From Uranotaenia lowii (taxonomy: Eukaryota; Arthropoda; Insecta; Diptera; Culicidae), in contig NC_073693.1 of the NCBI RefSeq assembly GCF_029784155.1, forward strand, positions 355,388,591 to 355,452,590: a stretch of 64,000 bases of DNA, in the 5' to 3' direction. The notes under the pieces were generated by a model. It was not told the origin of the DNA, did no database searches, and saw nothing but the letters and a program-made list of their open reading frames with translations. Position 1 is the stretch's first letter. The number at the start of each line of letters is the position of its first letter. Shown piece by piece: positions 33,866 to 44,869 of this stretch. The position numbers were made by a program, and so were the translations under genes.

Positions 33866-34880
33866 CACTTATGACCTGAGACCTGAGACTTGAGGACTTG
33901 AGACCTGGACTTGAGAATGTAGACTAGAGACATGAGACCTGAGACTTAAGACATGACACCTGAGACCTAAGTCCACATTAGACCTGAGACCTGAAACTAG
34001 AAACCCTAAGACATAAAACACGAGACCTGACACCTGAGACATGGGACAATGAGACCTGAGACATGAGACTTGAGACTTAAGACATGACACCTGAGACCTG
34101 AGACATGAGACATGAGGCATGAGACATGAGATATGAGATATGAGACCTGAGACCTGAGACATGAGACATAAGACATGAGACCTGAGGTATGAGACAAGAG
34201 CCATGAAAGATGAGACCTGAGACATGAGACTTTAGACTTGGGACAAGCTATAGTGTTATTACCGCGAAAAATTAGATTAGCTCCGATTTCAACTGGCGAC
34301 CCCTCTAGTGAAAGGGTTTTGACTTGTAGGTGACGAAAAATAGTGTCGCGAAATCGCTAGTACAAGCTACTAGTGTAAGTATCACGAAAAATTAGTTTAG
34401 TTCCGATTTCAACTTTCGACCGGTCAAGTGAAAGGGTTTGATTTGTAGGTGACGAAAAATAGTGTCGCGAGTTCGCTAGTACAAGCTACTAGGATTAGTA
34501 CCGCGTTAAAATTAGTTAAGCTTCGATTTCAACTTGCGACCCCTCTAGTGAAAGGGTTTGACTGTAAGATGACGAAAAAATAGTGTCGCGTGTTCGCTAG
34601 TACAAGTTACTAGTGTTAGTACCGCGAGATATTAGTTTAGCTCCGATTTCAACTTGCAACCCCTCTAGTGAAAGGGTTTGACAAGTAGGTAACGAAAAAT
34701 AGTGTCGCGTGTTCGCTAGTACAAGCTTCTAGTGTAAGTACCGCGAGAAATTAGTTTAAGCTCCGATTTCAACTTGCGACCCCTCTAGTGAAAGGGTTTC
34801 ACTTGTGGGTGACGAAGAGTAGTGTCAAACCCTTTCACTTGAACGGTTGAAAGTTGAAATCGGAGCTTAACTAATTTCTA
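33866..34880. repeat. Heptamer array and 119-bp satellite, first copy, cut by the N run
   Basis: 33866-34245 is a GAGACCT/GAGACAT heptamer run. 34251-34840 holds about five head-to-tail 119-bp units with marks CTCCGATTTCAACTTGCGAC and CTAGTGAAAGGGTTTGAC. At about 34826 the orientation flips, and the contig ends 55 bp later. The complete version is at 40893-42690. Confidence 0.85.
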
Positions 34881-35380
34881 NNNNNNNNNNNNNNNNNNNN
34901 NNNNNNNNNNNNNNNNNNNNNNNNNNNNNNNNNNNNNNNNNNNNNNNNNNNNNNNNNNNNNNNNNNNNNNNNNNNNNNNNNNNNNNNNNNNNNNNNNNNN
35001 NNNNNNNNNNNNNNNNNNNNNNNNNNNNNNNNNNNNNNNNNNNNNNNNNNNNNNNNNNNNNNNNNNNNNNNNNNNNNNNNNNNNNNNNNNNNNNNNNNNN
35101 NNNNNNNNNNNNNNNNNNNNNNNNNNNNNNNNNNNNNNNNNNNNNNNNNNNNNNNNNNNNNNNNNNNNNNNNNNNNNNNNNNNNNNNNNNNNNNNNNNNN
35201 NNNNNNNNNNNNNNNNNNNNNNNNNNNNNNNNNNNNNNNNNNNNNNNNNNNNNNNNNNNNNNNNNNNNNNNNNNNNNNNNNNNNNNNNNNNNNNNNNNNN
35301 NNNNNNNNNNNNNNNNNNNNNNNNNNNNNNNNNNNNNNNNNNNNNNNNNNNNNNNNNNNNNNNNNNNNNNNNNNNNNNNN
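34881..35380. other. Assembly gap, exactly 500 N
   Basis: The run of N is exactly 500 long, a usual placeholder for a gap of unknown size. The sequence right of it restarts at a position equivalent to 28673. Confidence 0.98.
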
Positions 35381-35709
35381 AAAAAAACTTTTTTTTTTAC
35401 AACTTTCTAAAACCGGCTCTGGGGTGGCCGCTTTGTGCCGCAGTGTTGATCATCCGCCACCTGTAAAAATAGTTTTGAATAGTATCTTCTATGGAATATC
35501 TACCTGTACAATAAAAACTTACCCTTGACTTGATGCCTGGTTGCTAGAATATAGAGGAAAATAAAATAATTATATTAATTTAACCTAAATTCGTAAAATA
35601 GAATCTCACCTTACTTCAGCGTACGAAACAAAAACAAACTCCACACACAAAACTTTCGAGGCCGAAATTTAGCAAAATTTTGCTCAAATTTGACCAGCTA
35701 GAAATTAAG
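35381..35709. repeat. Extra partial copy of 28673-29001 at the start of the right contig
   Basis: This 329-bp block repeats 28673-29001, then breaks off after CAGCTAGAAATTAAG. Through a short irregular join (35710-35734) it restarts at the equivalent of 28705. The join has no TIR or duplication and looks like a contig-end artefact. Confidence 0.8.
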
Positions 35710-37021
35710 AAAAATCTTTTTTAGCAACTTTCTACCGGCTCTGGGGTGGCCGCTTTGTGCCGCAGTGTTGATCATCCGCCACCTGTAAAAATAGTTTTGA
35801 ATAGTATCTTCTATGGAATATCTACCTGTACAATAAAAACTTACCCTTGACTTGATGCCTGGTTGCTAGAATATAGAGGAAAATAAAATAATTATATTAA
35901 TTTAACCTAAATTCGTAAAATAGAATCTCACCTTACTTCAGCGTACGAAACAAAAACAAACTCCACACACAAAACTTTCGAGGCCGAAATTTAGCAAAAT
36001 TTTGCTCAAATTTGACCAGCTAGAAATTAAGCAATCAATTTAGCAATTTTTTTCTGCTCAAATTTTAGCAAATATGAGAAAAATGAGCCGCCGGCATGTT
36101 TTACTTAAATTTTAGCAAAAACCAGGGGGGAAAATCCCGCAGAATCTGAAATTTAATTTTTTTTATATTTTCATTTGCAAATTTCGAGGGAATGTTTGAA
36201 TATTAAATAGAATGCACGGATAACATCACTTTGAATTTATTTATAACTTTTTCAAAACACTTCATAAAATGCAAAGTAATAAGTTTGGATTCTGGGAATG
36301 CACCTTCCGGCTAATGACCAATCGTCATTCATGCATCGATGATTGAGCCAGACGCAGCGCGTTGAAACTTCAGTTGTCCACTTCCAGACTGTTGCGAAAA
36401 ACCCGTCAATACCTCCGGAAATTGCAACCTGGTAGAAAAATAAAACAAACAATTTTGCATTTCGAAAATCGGGAAATCTAAACATTTCATAATCGCGGCC
36501 GCGGCCCTTACCTGTACGCATTGATCTGGCCACCACAAGAACCACCAGCATCGCGCTTTCAGAACAACTTAATCGCGTCAGTTTGTTATTTTTCTCCCAA
36601 CTGGCGGCGGCTGCTGTCTGCAAACAAAGCGGCTAGAAAACTTTCGTTTTACTAAAATTAAGTAAAACTGCCTTTTCAATTACTAAAATGAAGCAAAATT
36701 AGCTTTTTGCTATCGCGTTAGTAAAATAACCCATTTTGCTAATCGAAAGTAACAGCGAAATTTTGCTAAGTGGAGCCTCGAAAATTTTGTGTGCAAATTG
36801 ATAACTCGATTGCTGATTTTCCAGCAAACTAGATCAATTGCTGGAAAGTCCAGCAATTTGAAAACCGATTGCTGATTTTTCAGCAAAAATGACAAGCACA
36901 TAACCGAATGCTGAAAAATCCAGCAATTCGAAAATCGATTGCTGGTTTCCAGCAAAAATTTGGATTGCTGAACGTTTCCAGCAATTTTTTTTGCTGGAAA
37001 TCGAGGCAAAAATTTACAGTG

Positions 37022-40000
37022 TATGTATCATAAGCCTCAGCATAAGCAAAAAAGTGAAAACGGTTTTTCTAAAAGCCTAAACTATGACAAACATTTCATC
37101 CGAAGACTGCATTTCGATTCAAGTTAAGTAGTAGTAGTAGTAGTATGGGGTTACTACCCACATCTTGTATTGGCTGATACACATGGTACAACTAATAATC
37201 AAAACCAGCATAAGATGCCAAAATGAGAATCTGGATTCAATTCTCATTTCAAATGTTGATTTTGAAGATTAGTGTGGTACCATAATGCACACCGTGACAA
37301 GTCAATGTAATCATGGTAGGAAACATCTGAAACAGCAAAATAACTCTTTAGGTGCAGAGAACTCATACGACCCATAAAGCTGTTTCAGATAGGAATCGGA
37401 AGGGGGCAATTGAGGAAATCCTACTTGGCAGATAGGATTGATGAATGATAGAATGAATGGAACATGAAACAATCTCACCAAAAGTCTCTCGTCGCCGCGT
37501 CGTCCAGGAGTGTTATTTTTCAATCGAAGCAACTCAATTCTTCCTCCCGAGCGCCAATTCGTAAACATTTGCCCCGTCCAATAACCTTTGGAGTCGAATT
37601 GACGGTTATCACCGTTGTTTCCACATTTTTTAAGCAGTTCAGCATATTATTGAAATCGTGGGAATTAACAAGATCAAACAACCATGTACAACAGATGTTT
37701 GAAAAATATCACTTTCAGGTCCATTGAGTGAAAAACGAAATCCAACTACTGGCACGAAAAACAAAACCGAAATCAAGCAAGGCAACTCATGAGGCAAATT
37801 TTAAAACTTTCTGTAAGACACTTTCCTTAAGTTTGGAGCCCTTATTTGGTATCCATCTCTGCTGTGAAAGTCCAGCCACACGTTGATACCACTGAGATTC
37901 AGTTTATGAAGATTCACTCAATTAAATAACGAAAATTATTGGAATTATCAGCGAAGCGAAAAAAAAACGCGTGCGATGTCAATCTTTCACCGCCTACTCC
38001 TCAGACTGCATTTCGATTCAAGTTAAGACACAAAAGTTTCAAAAAATAGTCATCTTTTCAAGGGTGATATTCAGCACTATTAATGAGAGACACTGCTTCG
38101 AAGAAAAACCGTTTTCAAAATAACTCGACCGAAGGGGACCAAAGTTATTCATGAAAAACTGGATTTTCGTGTTCCCCCTGTACGAAATGTCCCAAAATCC
38201 CATACAAACTTTAGGCTCATTGAGCGACGCCTTCCCGTGATCCGATCTGGCCCAAATTTGGCATGAGATCTTGTACTAGGCCTAGGATCAATTTGAGCCT
38301 GCAGCGCATAACATTTCACAAGCTTGAAATTTCTCATACAAATTTGGGGCAGTCTAATAAGCATTTAATTATTTTGTAACCTTTTTATTTTTTTAACTTT
38401 TTCCATTTTATGTAATTCTTTTTTTTTTCTAAATTTTGTTATAATAGTCATTTGTGTTCTTCTGACATTGTTATTATTTTATCTGTTGTAATTTTATGTC
38501 ATTTTCGTCGACATTTGTCATTAATGTAATTGGTGTCATTCTTGCGAATGTTGTCATTTCATTTTTATTCATTTTTTTATTTTTATTCATTTTATTTTTT
38601 ATTTTATTTTTATTCATTTTAACATGATTGCAATTTAGAATTTATTGTCATTTTTAATTTTTTTTTCCAATTTTCCTTGCTTTTTTTGGATTATGTCATT
38701 TACGTATGACATTTTTTCTATTGTTGTATATTTAGTCAATTTGGTGATTTTCGCAATTTAGCTTTGAATGTTTTTTTTTTATTTTTAGCACTTTTGTCAC
38801 CTCTGGCAATTTTGTCGTTTTTTGTGAATTTTCGACTAAAGACGTTTTTTTTTTTAATTTTTAAGTCATTGTCAAGTCAAAAGAATCTCTAAATAAAAAA
38901 TTTACCTGGAACTTTGCACAAAGAGTTTTTGTGGGCCTGTAGATGGTTTTAGAAATTTAAAGATTTTTGTTCATAGATAAAGTGCCGCCGTTATGTACCT
39001 AATGGGGTGATGGGGTAATGGGGTGGTTGATGTATGGAAAAAATTTCATGCTCGAATTTCGAAAACCGACTGTATGCATTAATTTTGATGCCAAATGACT
39101 TAGAAATGCATGTAACGTCGAGATCTGATGAGACTTCGGAAAAAAAGCTTCAAGCCAAAAATCGACTTCCTGGGACGGGGAGTCCCAGAAAGTCGATTTT
39201 TCAGGGACATTTTTTTCCAAGATAACCCCAGACCTCGACGTTTTATGCATTTTAAGTCATTTGGCATCAAATCAAAATTGATTTCCCGGATTTCCGTTGG
39301 TTCTCCTGAGATAATTTTTGAGGGTTCAAAACCCGAAACTTTTAAACGCTTTACGGCACCCCTAAATCGAGTCCGATTGAGCTGAAAACCCATTTGACTG
39401 CCACCCTAACCTACATAAATAAGGTTATCTTTCAATGAGTTCGTACGATCGAAACTCAAACACTTCAACCCTGATCTTAACGATTGTAGTTTCTTGAAGT
39501 TTTAACTCGTTTTAGTTCAAAAGTTTCATGAACTAAGATCATTGTATTTAGGAAATGAAAGTGTGTAAGAAAATGTTCATTGTTTTAGTTTTTTTTTTTA
39601 TATTCGTTCCATTTTACTGGGCAGGTGTTCCTGTTCTATATAGGAAAAGCTGTCAATAGCTTTGGGAAATTTCAAAACTACAAAGTTATCGTCCTTCAAT
39701 GACCAAGCTGGTATCAATCACACATATTGACACTTGCTACCGTTTTTCTGCCAAAGTCGCATTACCTTGCAAGGTAGCAATTGGATGCAGACGTCGCGTA
39801 GTCAATTGCTTGTTGCAACTAATTACTCGATTCGGTTGAATGAACCATCTACCTAAGCATTCGAAATGTTTTGCAAATTTTGACAAACCAAAAACACACC
39901 TTTCATCCGAAGCGGAAATTCCTGACGAGTACTTGTAAAAACATCTCAAAACGGCTCGCCTCGTGGAGCAGTTGAATGGTGCCTCAGCCGATTCATGCAA

Positions 40001-40730
40001 CGAAAAGGCACACGTGTTTGGCCCTAAGCTCAAAACATCTTGCCCTCGTGATGATGCTCCCTCCGGCCGGGGAAGGATCGTTTTTCACCGTTATGGCGTC
40101 TCAAGTTTCATACACAAAGTTTGCGCCACTCCGACTTTTTTTCTTCTAAACGAAGGTGAAGTTATAAGACGGTAGCCTACCGGAAAACTGCTATTAACCG
40201 GATCTGTATAGGTCGAAGTTTGGTGAATCTGTGTTCTTATCAATTGGTCAATAGCTCGACGAAACTAATCCCATTGACACGCGTACTTCGAATGCGCTTA
40301 GACGTAAATGAGTCTTTCTTGCTTTTGGAAGCCGTAGAATCTTCTACGGCTCGTCCAGAACTGTTGGGCAATAATGTGGGTCAATGTCAGCGCCGAAATC
40401 CTAGCACTGGGACCAGGTTGATAAGACGTACTCGAATGACGTTAGTACGACGAAAACCCTTTTCTGTAACGTTGAAGGGCAAAACGGTTTACCGTCAATG
40501 ATGATTACGCCGCAGAACGCGATGTCGCAAATCTAGAATAAAGTTAAAAAGCTCTTTGATACAAACCTGTGACGCGCCTCCAGCCGGTCGAGACGAACAA
40601 TTTATCAATTTATCCGGCGAAAGTGAAAACGTTCGTTGATCTTCGAATAGATCTTGCTATGGCGTTGGTTGAATGATCCATGTAAGAATGTACAGGTACA
40701 GTAAGGTTTTTTTACACTGATATACGTAAC
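37022..40730. other. Unassigned sequence, second copy of 29995-33700
   Basis: The content is as in 29995-33700, with single-base indels that change every longer open frame between copies. That argues against these frames being genes or shows sequencing errors in one copy. The foldback equivalent is at 39081-39279. Confidence 0.4.
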
Positions 40731-40744
40731 GCGTAAAAAAAAAC

Positions 40745-40855
40745 GTGTAAAAAAAACCGTGTTAATTCCCGAAAACCGTGTAAAAAAAAACCGTGCTAAT
40801 TCCCGAAAACCGTGTAAAAAAAAACCGTGTTAATTCCCGAAAACCGTGTAAAAAA
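40745..40855. repeat. ~33-bp tandem repeat CCGTGTTAATTCCCGAAAA, left side of foldback
   Basis: About three units lie directly before the heptamer array, in the same orientation as the units at 42748-42842 on the other side. Confidence 0.8.
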
Positions 40856-40892
40856 AGACCAATCGAATTCTGCAGCTCTGAAGTTCTGACAC

Positions 40893-42690
40893 TTAAGACC
40901 TGAGACCTGAGACTTGAGACTTGAGACCTGGACTTGAGAATGTAGACTAGAGACATGAGACCTGAGACTTAAGACATGACACCTGAGACCTAAGTCCACA
41001 TTAGACCTGAGACCTGAAACTAGAAACCTAAGACATAAAACACGAGACCTGACACCTGAGACATGGGACATGAGACCTGAGACATGAGACTTGAGACTTA
41101 AGACATGACACCTGAGACCTGAGACATGAGACATGAGGCATGAGACATGAGATATGAGATATGAGACCTGAGACCTGAGACATGAGACATAAGACATGAG
41201 ACCTGAGGTATGAGACAAGAGCCATGAAAGATGAGACCTGAGACATGAGACTTTAGACTTGGGACAAGCTATAGTGTTATTACCGCGAAAAATTAGATTA
41301 GCTCCGATTTCAACTGGCGACCCCTCTAGTGAAAGGGTTTGACTTGTAGGTGACGAAAAATAGTGTCGCGAAATCGCTAGTACAAGCTACTAGTGTAAGT
41401 ATCACGAAAAATTAGTTTAGTTCCGATTTCAACTTTCGACCGGTCAAGTGAAAGGGTTTGATTTGTAGGTGACGAAAAATAGTGTCGCGAGTTCGCTAGT
41501 ACAAGCTACTAGGATTAGTACCGCGTAAAATTAGTTAAGCTTCGATTTCAACTTGCGACCCCTCTAGTGAAAGGGTTTGACTTGTAGATGACGAAAAATA
41601 GTGTCGCGTGTTCGCTAGTACAAGTTACTAGTGTTAGTACCGCGAGATATTAGTTTAGCTCCGATTTCAACTTGCAACCCCTCTAGTGAAAGGGTTTGAC
41701 AAGTAGGTAACGAAAAATAGTGTCGCGTGTTCGCTAGTACAAGCTTCTAGTGTAAGTACCGCGAGAAATTAGTTAAGCTCCGATTTCAACTTGCGACCCC
41801 TCTAGTGAAAGGGTTTCACTTGTGGGTGACGAAGAGTAGTGTCAAACCCTTTCACTTGAACGGTTGAAAGTTGAAATCGGAGCTTAACTAATTTCTCGCG
41901 GTACTAACACTAGTAGCTTGTACTAGCGAACTCGCGACACTATTTTTCGTCACCTAGAAGTCAAACCTTTTCACTAGAGGGGTCGCAAGTTGAAATCGGA
42001 GCTTAACTAATTTTTCGCGGTACTTACACTAGTAGCTTGTACTAGCGAACTCGCGACACTATTTTTCGTCACCTGCAAGTCAACCCCTTTCACTTGACCG
42101 GTTGAAAGTTGAAATCGGAGCTAAACGAATTTCTCGCGGTACTAACACTAGTAGCTTGTACTAGCGAAGTCGAGACACTATTTTTCGTCACCCACAAGTC
42201 AAACACTTTCACTAGAGGGGTCGCATGTTGAAATCGGAGCGAAACTTATTTTTCGCTGTACTAATACTAGTAGCTTGTCTCCGGTCTCAGGTCCAAAGTC
42301 TCATGTCTCAGGTCTCAGGTCTCATGTTTCATGGCTCTTGTCTCATGCCTCAGGTCTCATGTCTTATGTCTTATGTCTCATGCCTCATGTCTCATGTCTC
42401 ATGTCCCATGTCTCAGGTCTAAAGTCTCATGTTTCATGGTTCTTGTCTCATGCCTCAGGTCTCAGGTCTCAGGTCTGATGTCTCATGCTGAGGTCTCAAG
42501 TGTAATATCCCTTGTCTCAGGTTCCAGGTCTCAGGTCTCATGTCTAATTTCTAATGTTTCATGTCTTAGGTCTCATGTCTCATGTCTCAAGTCTCAGATC
42601 TCAGGTCTCAGGTCTCAGGTCTCAGGTCCCAGGTCCCAGGTCTCAGGTCCCATGTATCATGTTCTTAGTCTAAGAGATAAGATTTTCCCA
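40893..42690. repeat. Composite foldback: heptamer arrays flanking inverted 119-bp satellite arrays
   Basis: The left arm has TGAGACCTGAGACAT heptamers (40893-41262), then five 119-bp units starting at 41272, 41391, 41510, 41629 and 41748. The strand flips at about 41843. The right arm has about 3.6 inverted units, with matching landmarks at 41911, 42030, 42149 and 42268, also 119 bp apart. TCTCAGGTCTCATG heptamers follow (42280-42690). Each unit carries the small inverted repeat CTAGTA-CAAGC-TACTAG. Tandem-repeat inverted arms resemble Drosophila FB foldback elements in architecture. No coding sequence is present. Confidence 0.85.
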
Positions 42691-42747
42691 ACTCAAAAAG
42701 ATTCTAAGTGTTTTCCTTTGAAAAGGACTTAGAATATTTTCTCTCAA

Positions 42748-42842
42748 AAACCGTGTTAATTCGCGAAAACCGTGTAAAAAAACCGTGTTAATTCCCGAAA
42801 ACCGTGTAAAAAAACCGCGTAAAAAAACCCGTGTAAAAAAAC
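42748..42842. repeat. ~33-bp tandem repeat CCGTGTTAATTCCCGAAAA, right side of foldback
   Basis: Two to three units plus decayed ones are in the same orientation as on the left side. A further degenerate stretch lies at about 43430-43495. Confidence 0.75.
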
Positions 42843-42849
42843 CTAGGTG

Positions 42850-43585
42850 TATACAACTTTTAAAAACATTTGCCTAGAAGGTGTTCATTTCAAAATATAG
42901 TTAAATTCAAAAACATAAATTTTCAATAAGGGACAGTCATTGGCAAACATCAGAGGATTTCAGCGTATCAAAGTTATCCTTTTAAAAGCGTGAAACATTT
43001 AAGTGAATCTGCTGGAATGCTTTACTGTGTGTCACAACAGAAGAAGGACAATGCTTAGCGCGTTCATCGCACACAACATTACAGTTGAAAATCGTTTGCT
43101 GACATTACTCAACTATAAATGTAGGTACATGGTTGAATATTTCATTTGGCGAATTACGTACAGGCCACAGATCATCCAATCAACGTGTGTTGATTTTAAA
43201 ATTTGAATCCGATTAGTTACCTATTCTAATAGGTAGGTAAATGATTGAAATCAACCACTGTATTTCGACAAATTTGCAAATCATCTTAATTCTAGAAGTG
43301 CAAACACGAATAGCTTCGCTTCTCCCTAATAAGCACATTATTATAAAAACCTCTTACCAAGTAATCTAAAGTTCAATAGAACGGGCTCTTAAAAGAATTC
43401 TAAGTACACTAAGGTATTTACGCGTTTTATGTACCGTGTGAAAAAATTGTGTTGATTCCCGCAATCTGTGTAAAAAAGCGTACTAATTCTGAAGCTCGTT
43501 AACTTCAGACAGTTGGACAAGTAACCTCTTATAATCGAAAGATGGTTTGAAGGACCCTTTTGGCTAAATGAAACTATGATTTTAA
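42850..43585. other. Unassigned AT-rich sequence
   Basis: No gene or clear element is seen, apart from degenerate CCGTGT-A-run units near 43430-43495. Confidence 0.4.
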
Positions 43586-43588
43586 AGA

Positions 43589-43815
43589 AAATGGATGAAT
43601 TTCTTTGAATTCAACCACAGTTGCTTGCTAGCATCTTCAGGGGTTTATCGACTGAAGAAAGTGTGTCATTTCCCTTCCTCAAATTATCCAAGCTAAGGGA
43701 GGGAAATGAAACACTTTCTTCAGCCGATAACCCACTGAGGATACTAGCAAGTAGCTAGTGAAATACTAGCATTTGGGTTTTTCGAATACTGTGGCTGAAT
43801 TCAAAGGAATTAATC
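43589..43815. mobile_element. ~225-bp hairpin MITE
   Basis: TTTGAATTCAACCACAG on the left pairs with CTGTGGCTGAATTCAAA on the right. The inner part CTGAAGAAAGTGTGTCATTT pairs with its inverted copy around 43695-43725. The whole element folds on itself. A target-site duplication is not clear. Confidence 0.65.
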
Positions 43816-43845
43816 GACTATCTCTGAAATCACAAGTAACCTGCA

Positions 43846-44600
43846 AACTGAGACCTGTGACCTGGGACTTGAGACATGAAGCCTGAGACTTAAAACTTAG
43901 GAAATAAGTTCTGAGACCTGAGCCTTGAGACAGGGGACTAAAACCTGAGATATTAGACGTTAGAGCAGAGAAGTGAGATGTGAGACTTGAGAAGTACGGT
44001 GTGAGAAGCAGTGATGTCAACCTTCCAGATTTTGTCTGGATCTTCTAGACATCTTGAACTTTTGCCAGATATTATTATAAGTGTCCAGGTGTCATTTCTT
44101 CCAGACATTTCCAGACAGTTTCGACATGATTTTTTTGACAAATCAGTGAAAATTCAAAATTTTCATTGCAAAATGGCAGGAAATGATCCGTTTTAGTCGT
44201 TTTAGTAATTGAAGTTTGAAATGCCACGAAGATGATTATAACACAGAAAGGCAATGTTGCGATCTGGCGACCAAAAAAAAAAAAAAGGTCGTCACGTATA
44301 AAGTTCTCCATCCAGACAACTTTTCCAGACATTTTTTTTAATCTTCCAGACAGAAATGAGACAAGAGGAGAGAGAGAGAAAAGTTAGACATGCGGCGTGA
44401 GCAATGAAACGTGAGGAATCAGGCGTGAGACGTGAGAAGTGGGGAGTGATACTTGAGAAGTGAGACATAAGTCGTGGAATGTGAGACGTGATACATGAGA
44501 CGTGAAAAATGGTACATATAACGTGGGACATGAGTGATGAGAACTGATTCTCACATCTCACTCCTCACAATTTACTTCTCGCTTCTCAAGGTTCACATTT
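43846..44600. repeat. Heptamer arrays with an inverted stretch and an inserted element
   Basis: GAGACCTGAGAC-type heptamers run at 43846-44003 and GTGAGACGTGAGAAG-type at about 44350-44540. The orientation flips at about 44543, where TCTCACATCTCACTCCTCAC begins. The 44010-44350 segment with TCCAGACA motifs interrupts the array. Confidence 0.65.
44010..44355. mobile_element. Possible small element with TCCAGACA/TGTCTGGA subterminal repeats
   Basis: TGTCTGGA or TCCAGACA occurs several times near each end (about 44029-44115 and 44312-44352) in both orientations. The segment splits a heptamer array. The left end CAGTGATGTCAACCTTCCAG has no clear inverted partner, so the borders are uncertain. 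Confidence 0.4.
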
Positions 44601-44869
44601 CACGTTTAAAAAACCGTCTAAAAACCTTGGTGCACAGGCCGACGATTTCAAGCACCAAGAAGCTCCAAAGGGTTGATGAAGAAGACCAAAGTAGAAGTGG
44701 ATGTAAGCATCAGGCAAACATGGACCTTGGGTCGGCATTGGAGGTATGCTTAAATTATCATCATCGAATATCCAGAACCGACCGTAATAATTTTTGTCAA
44801 GGTTCCGCATCTGGGTGTGTATTTCTACATGGAATGTTTAAGAATTGCCATGTAGAATAAATGGCAACT

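Larger units (their letters stand above)
28673..34880. repeat. First copy of a ~6.2-kb duplicated segment (left contig end)
   Basis: This segment matches 35735-41896 at an offset of 7030 bp falling to 7017 bp. The differences I checked are nearly all single-base insertions or deletions, mostly in homopolymers. Substitutions are rare. It ends exactly at the N run. The pattern fits two overlapping or allelic contig ends left unmerged rather than a true tandem duplication. Confidence 0.85.
35735..41896. repeat. Second copy of the ~6.2-kb duplicated segment
   Basis: It carries the same content as 28705-34879. It includes a family A element (35966-36793), the right end of family B (to about 37021), the unassigned block (37022-40730), the 33-bp repeats and the left arm of the foldback. 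Unlike the first copy it continues past the centre of the foldback into unique DNA. It is therefore the more complete version. Confidence 0.85.

Noticed and set aside
36252..36623. A third independent family A insertion
   Set aside because: It lies in the duplicated segment and is identical in sequence and flanks to 29222-29593, so it is the same insertion seen twice.
28673..41896. A genuine recent segmental duplication
   Set aside because: The differences are nearly all homopolymer indels, the gap is a fixed 500 N, and the copies end and begin at contig edges. Read depth would settle it.
33866..42690. Long open frames of the type SHVSGLRSQVSCLMSHVSC over the heptamer arrays
   Set aside because: The 7-bp unit has no stop in several frames, so open frames arise automatically. 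The translation is only the repeat.
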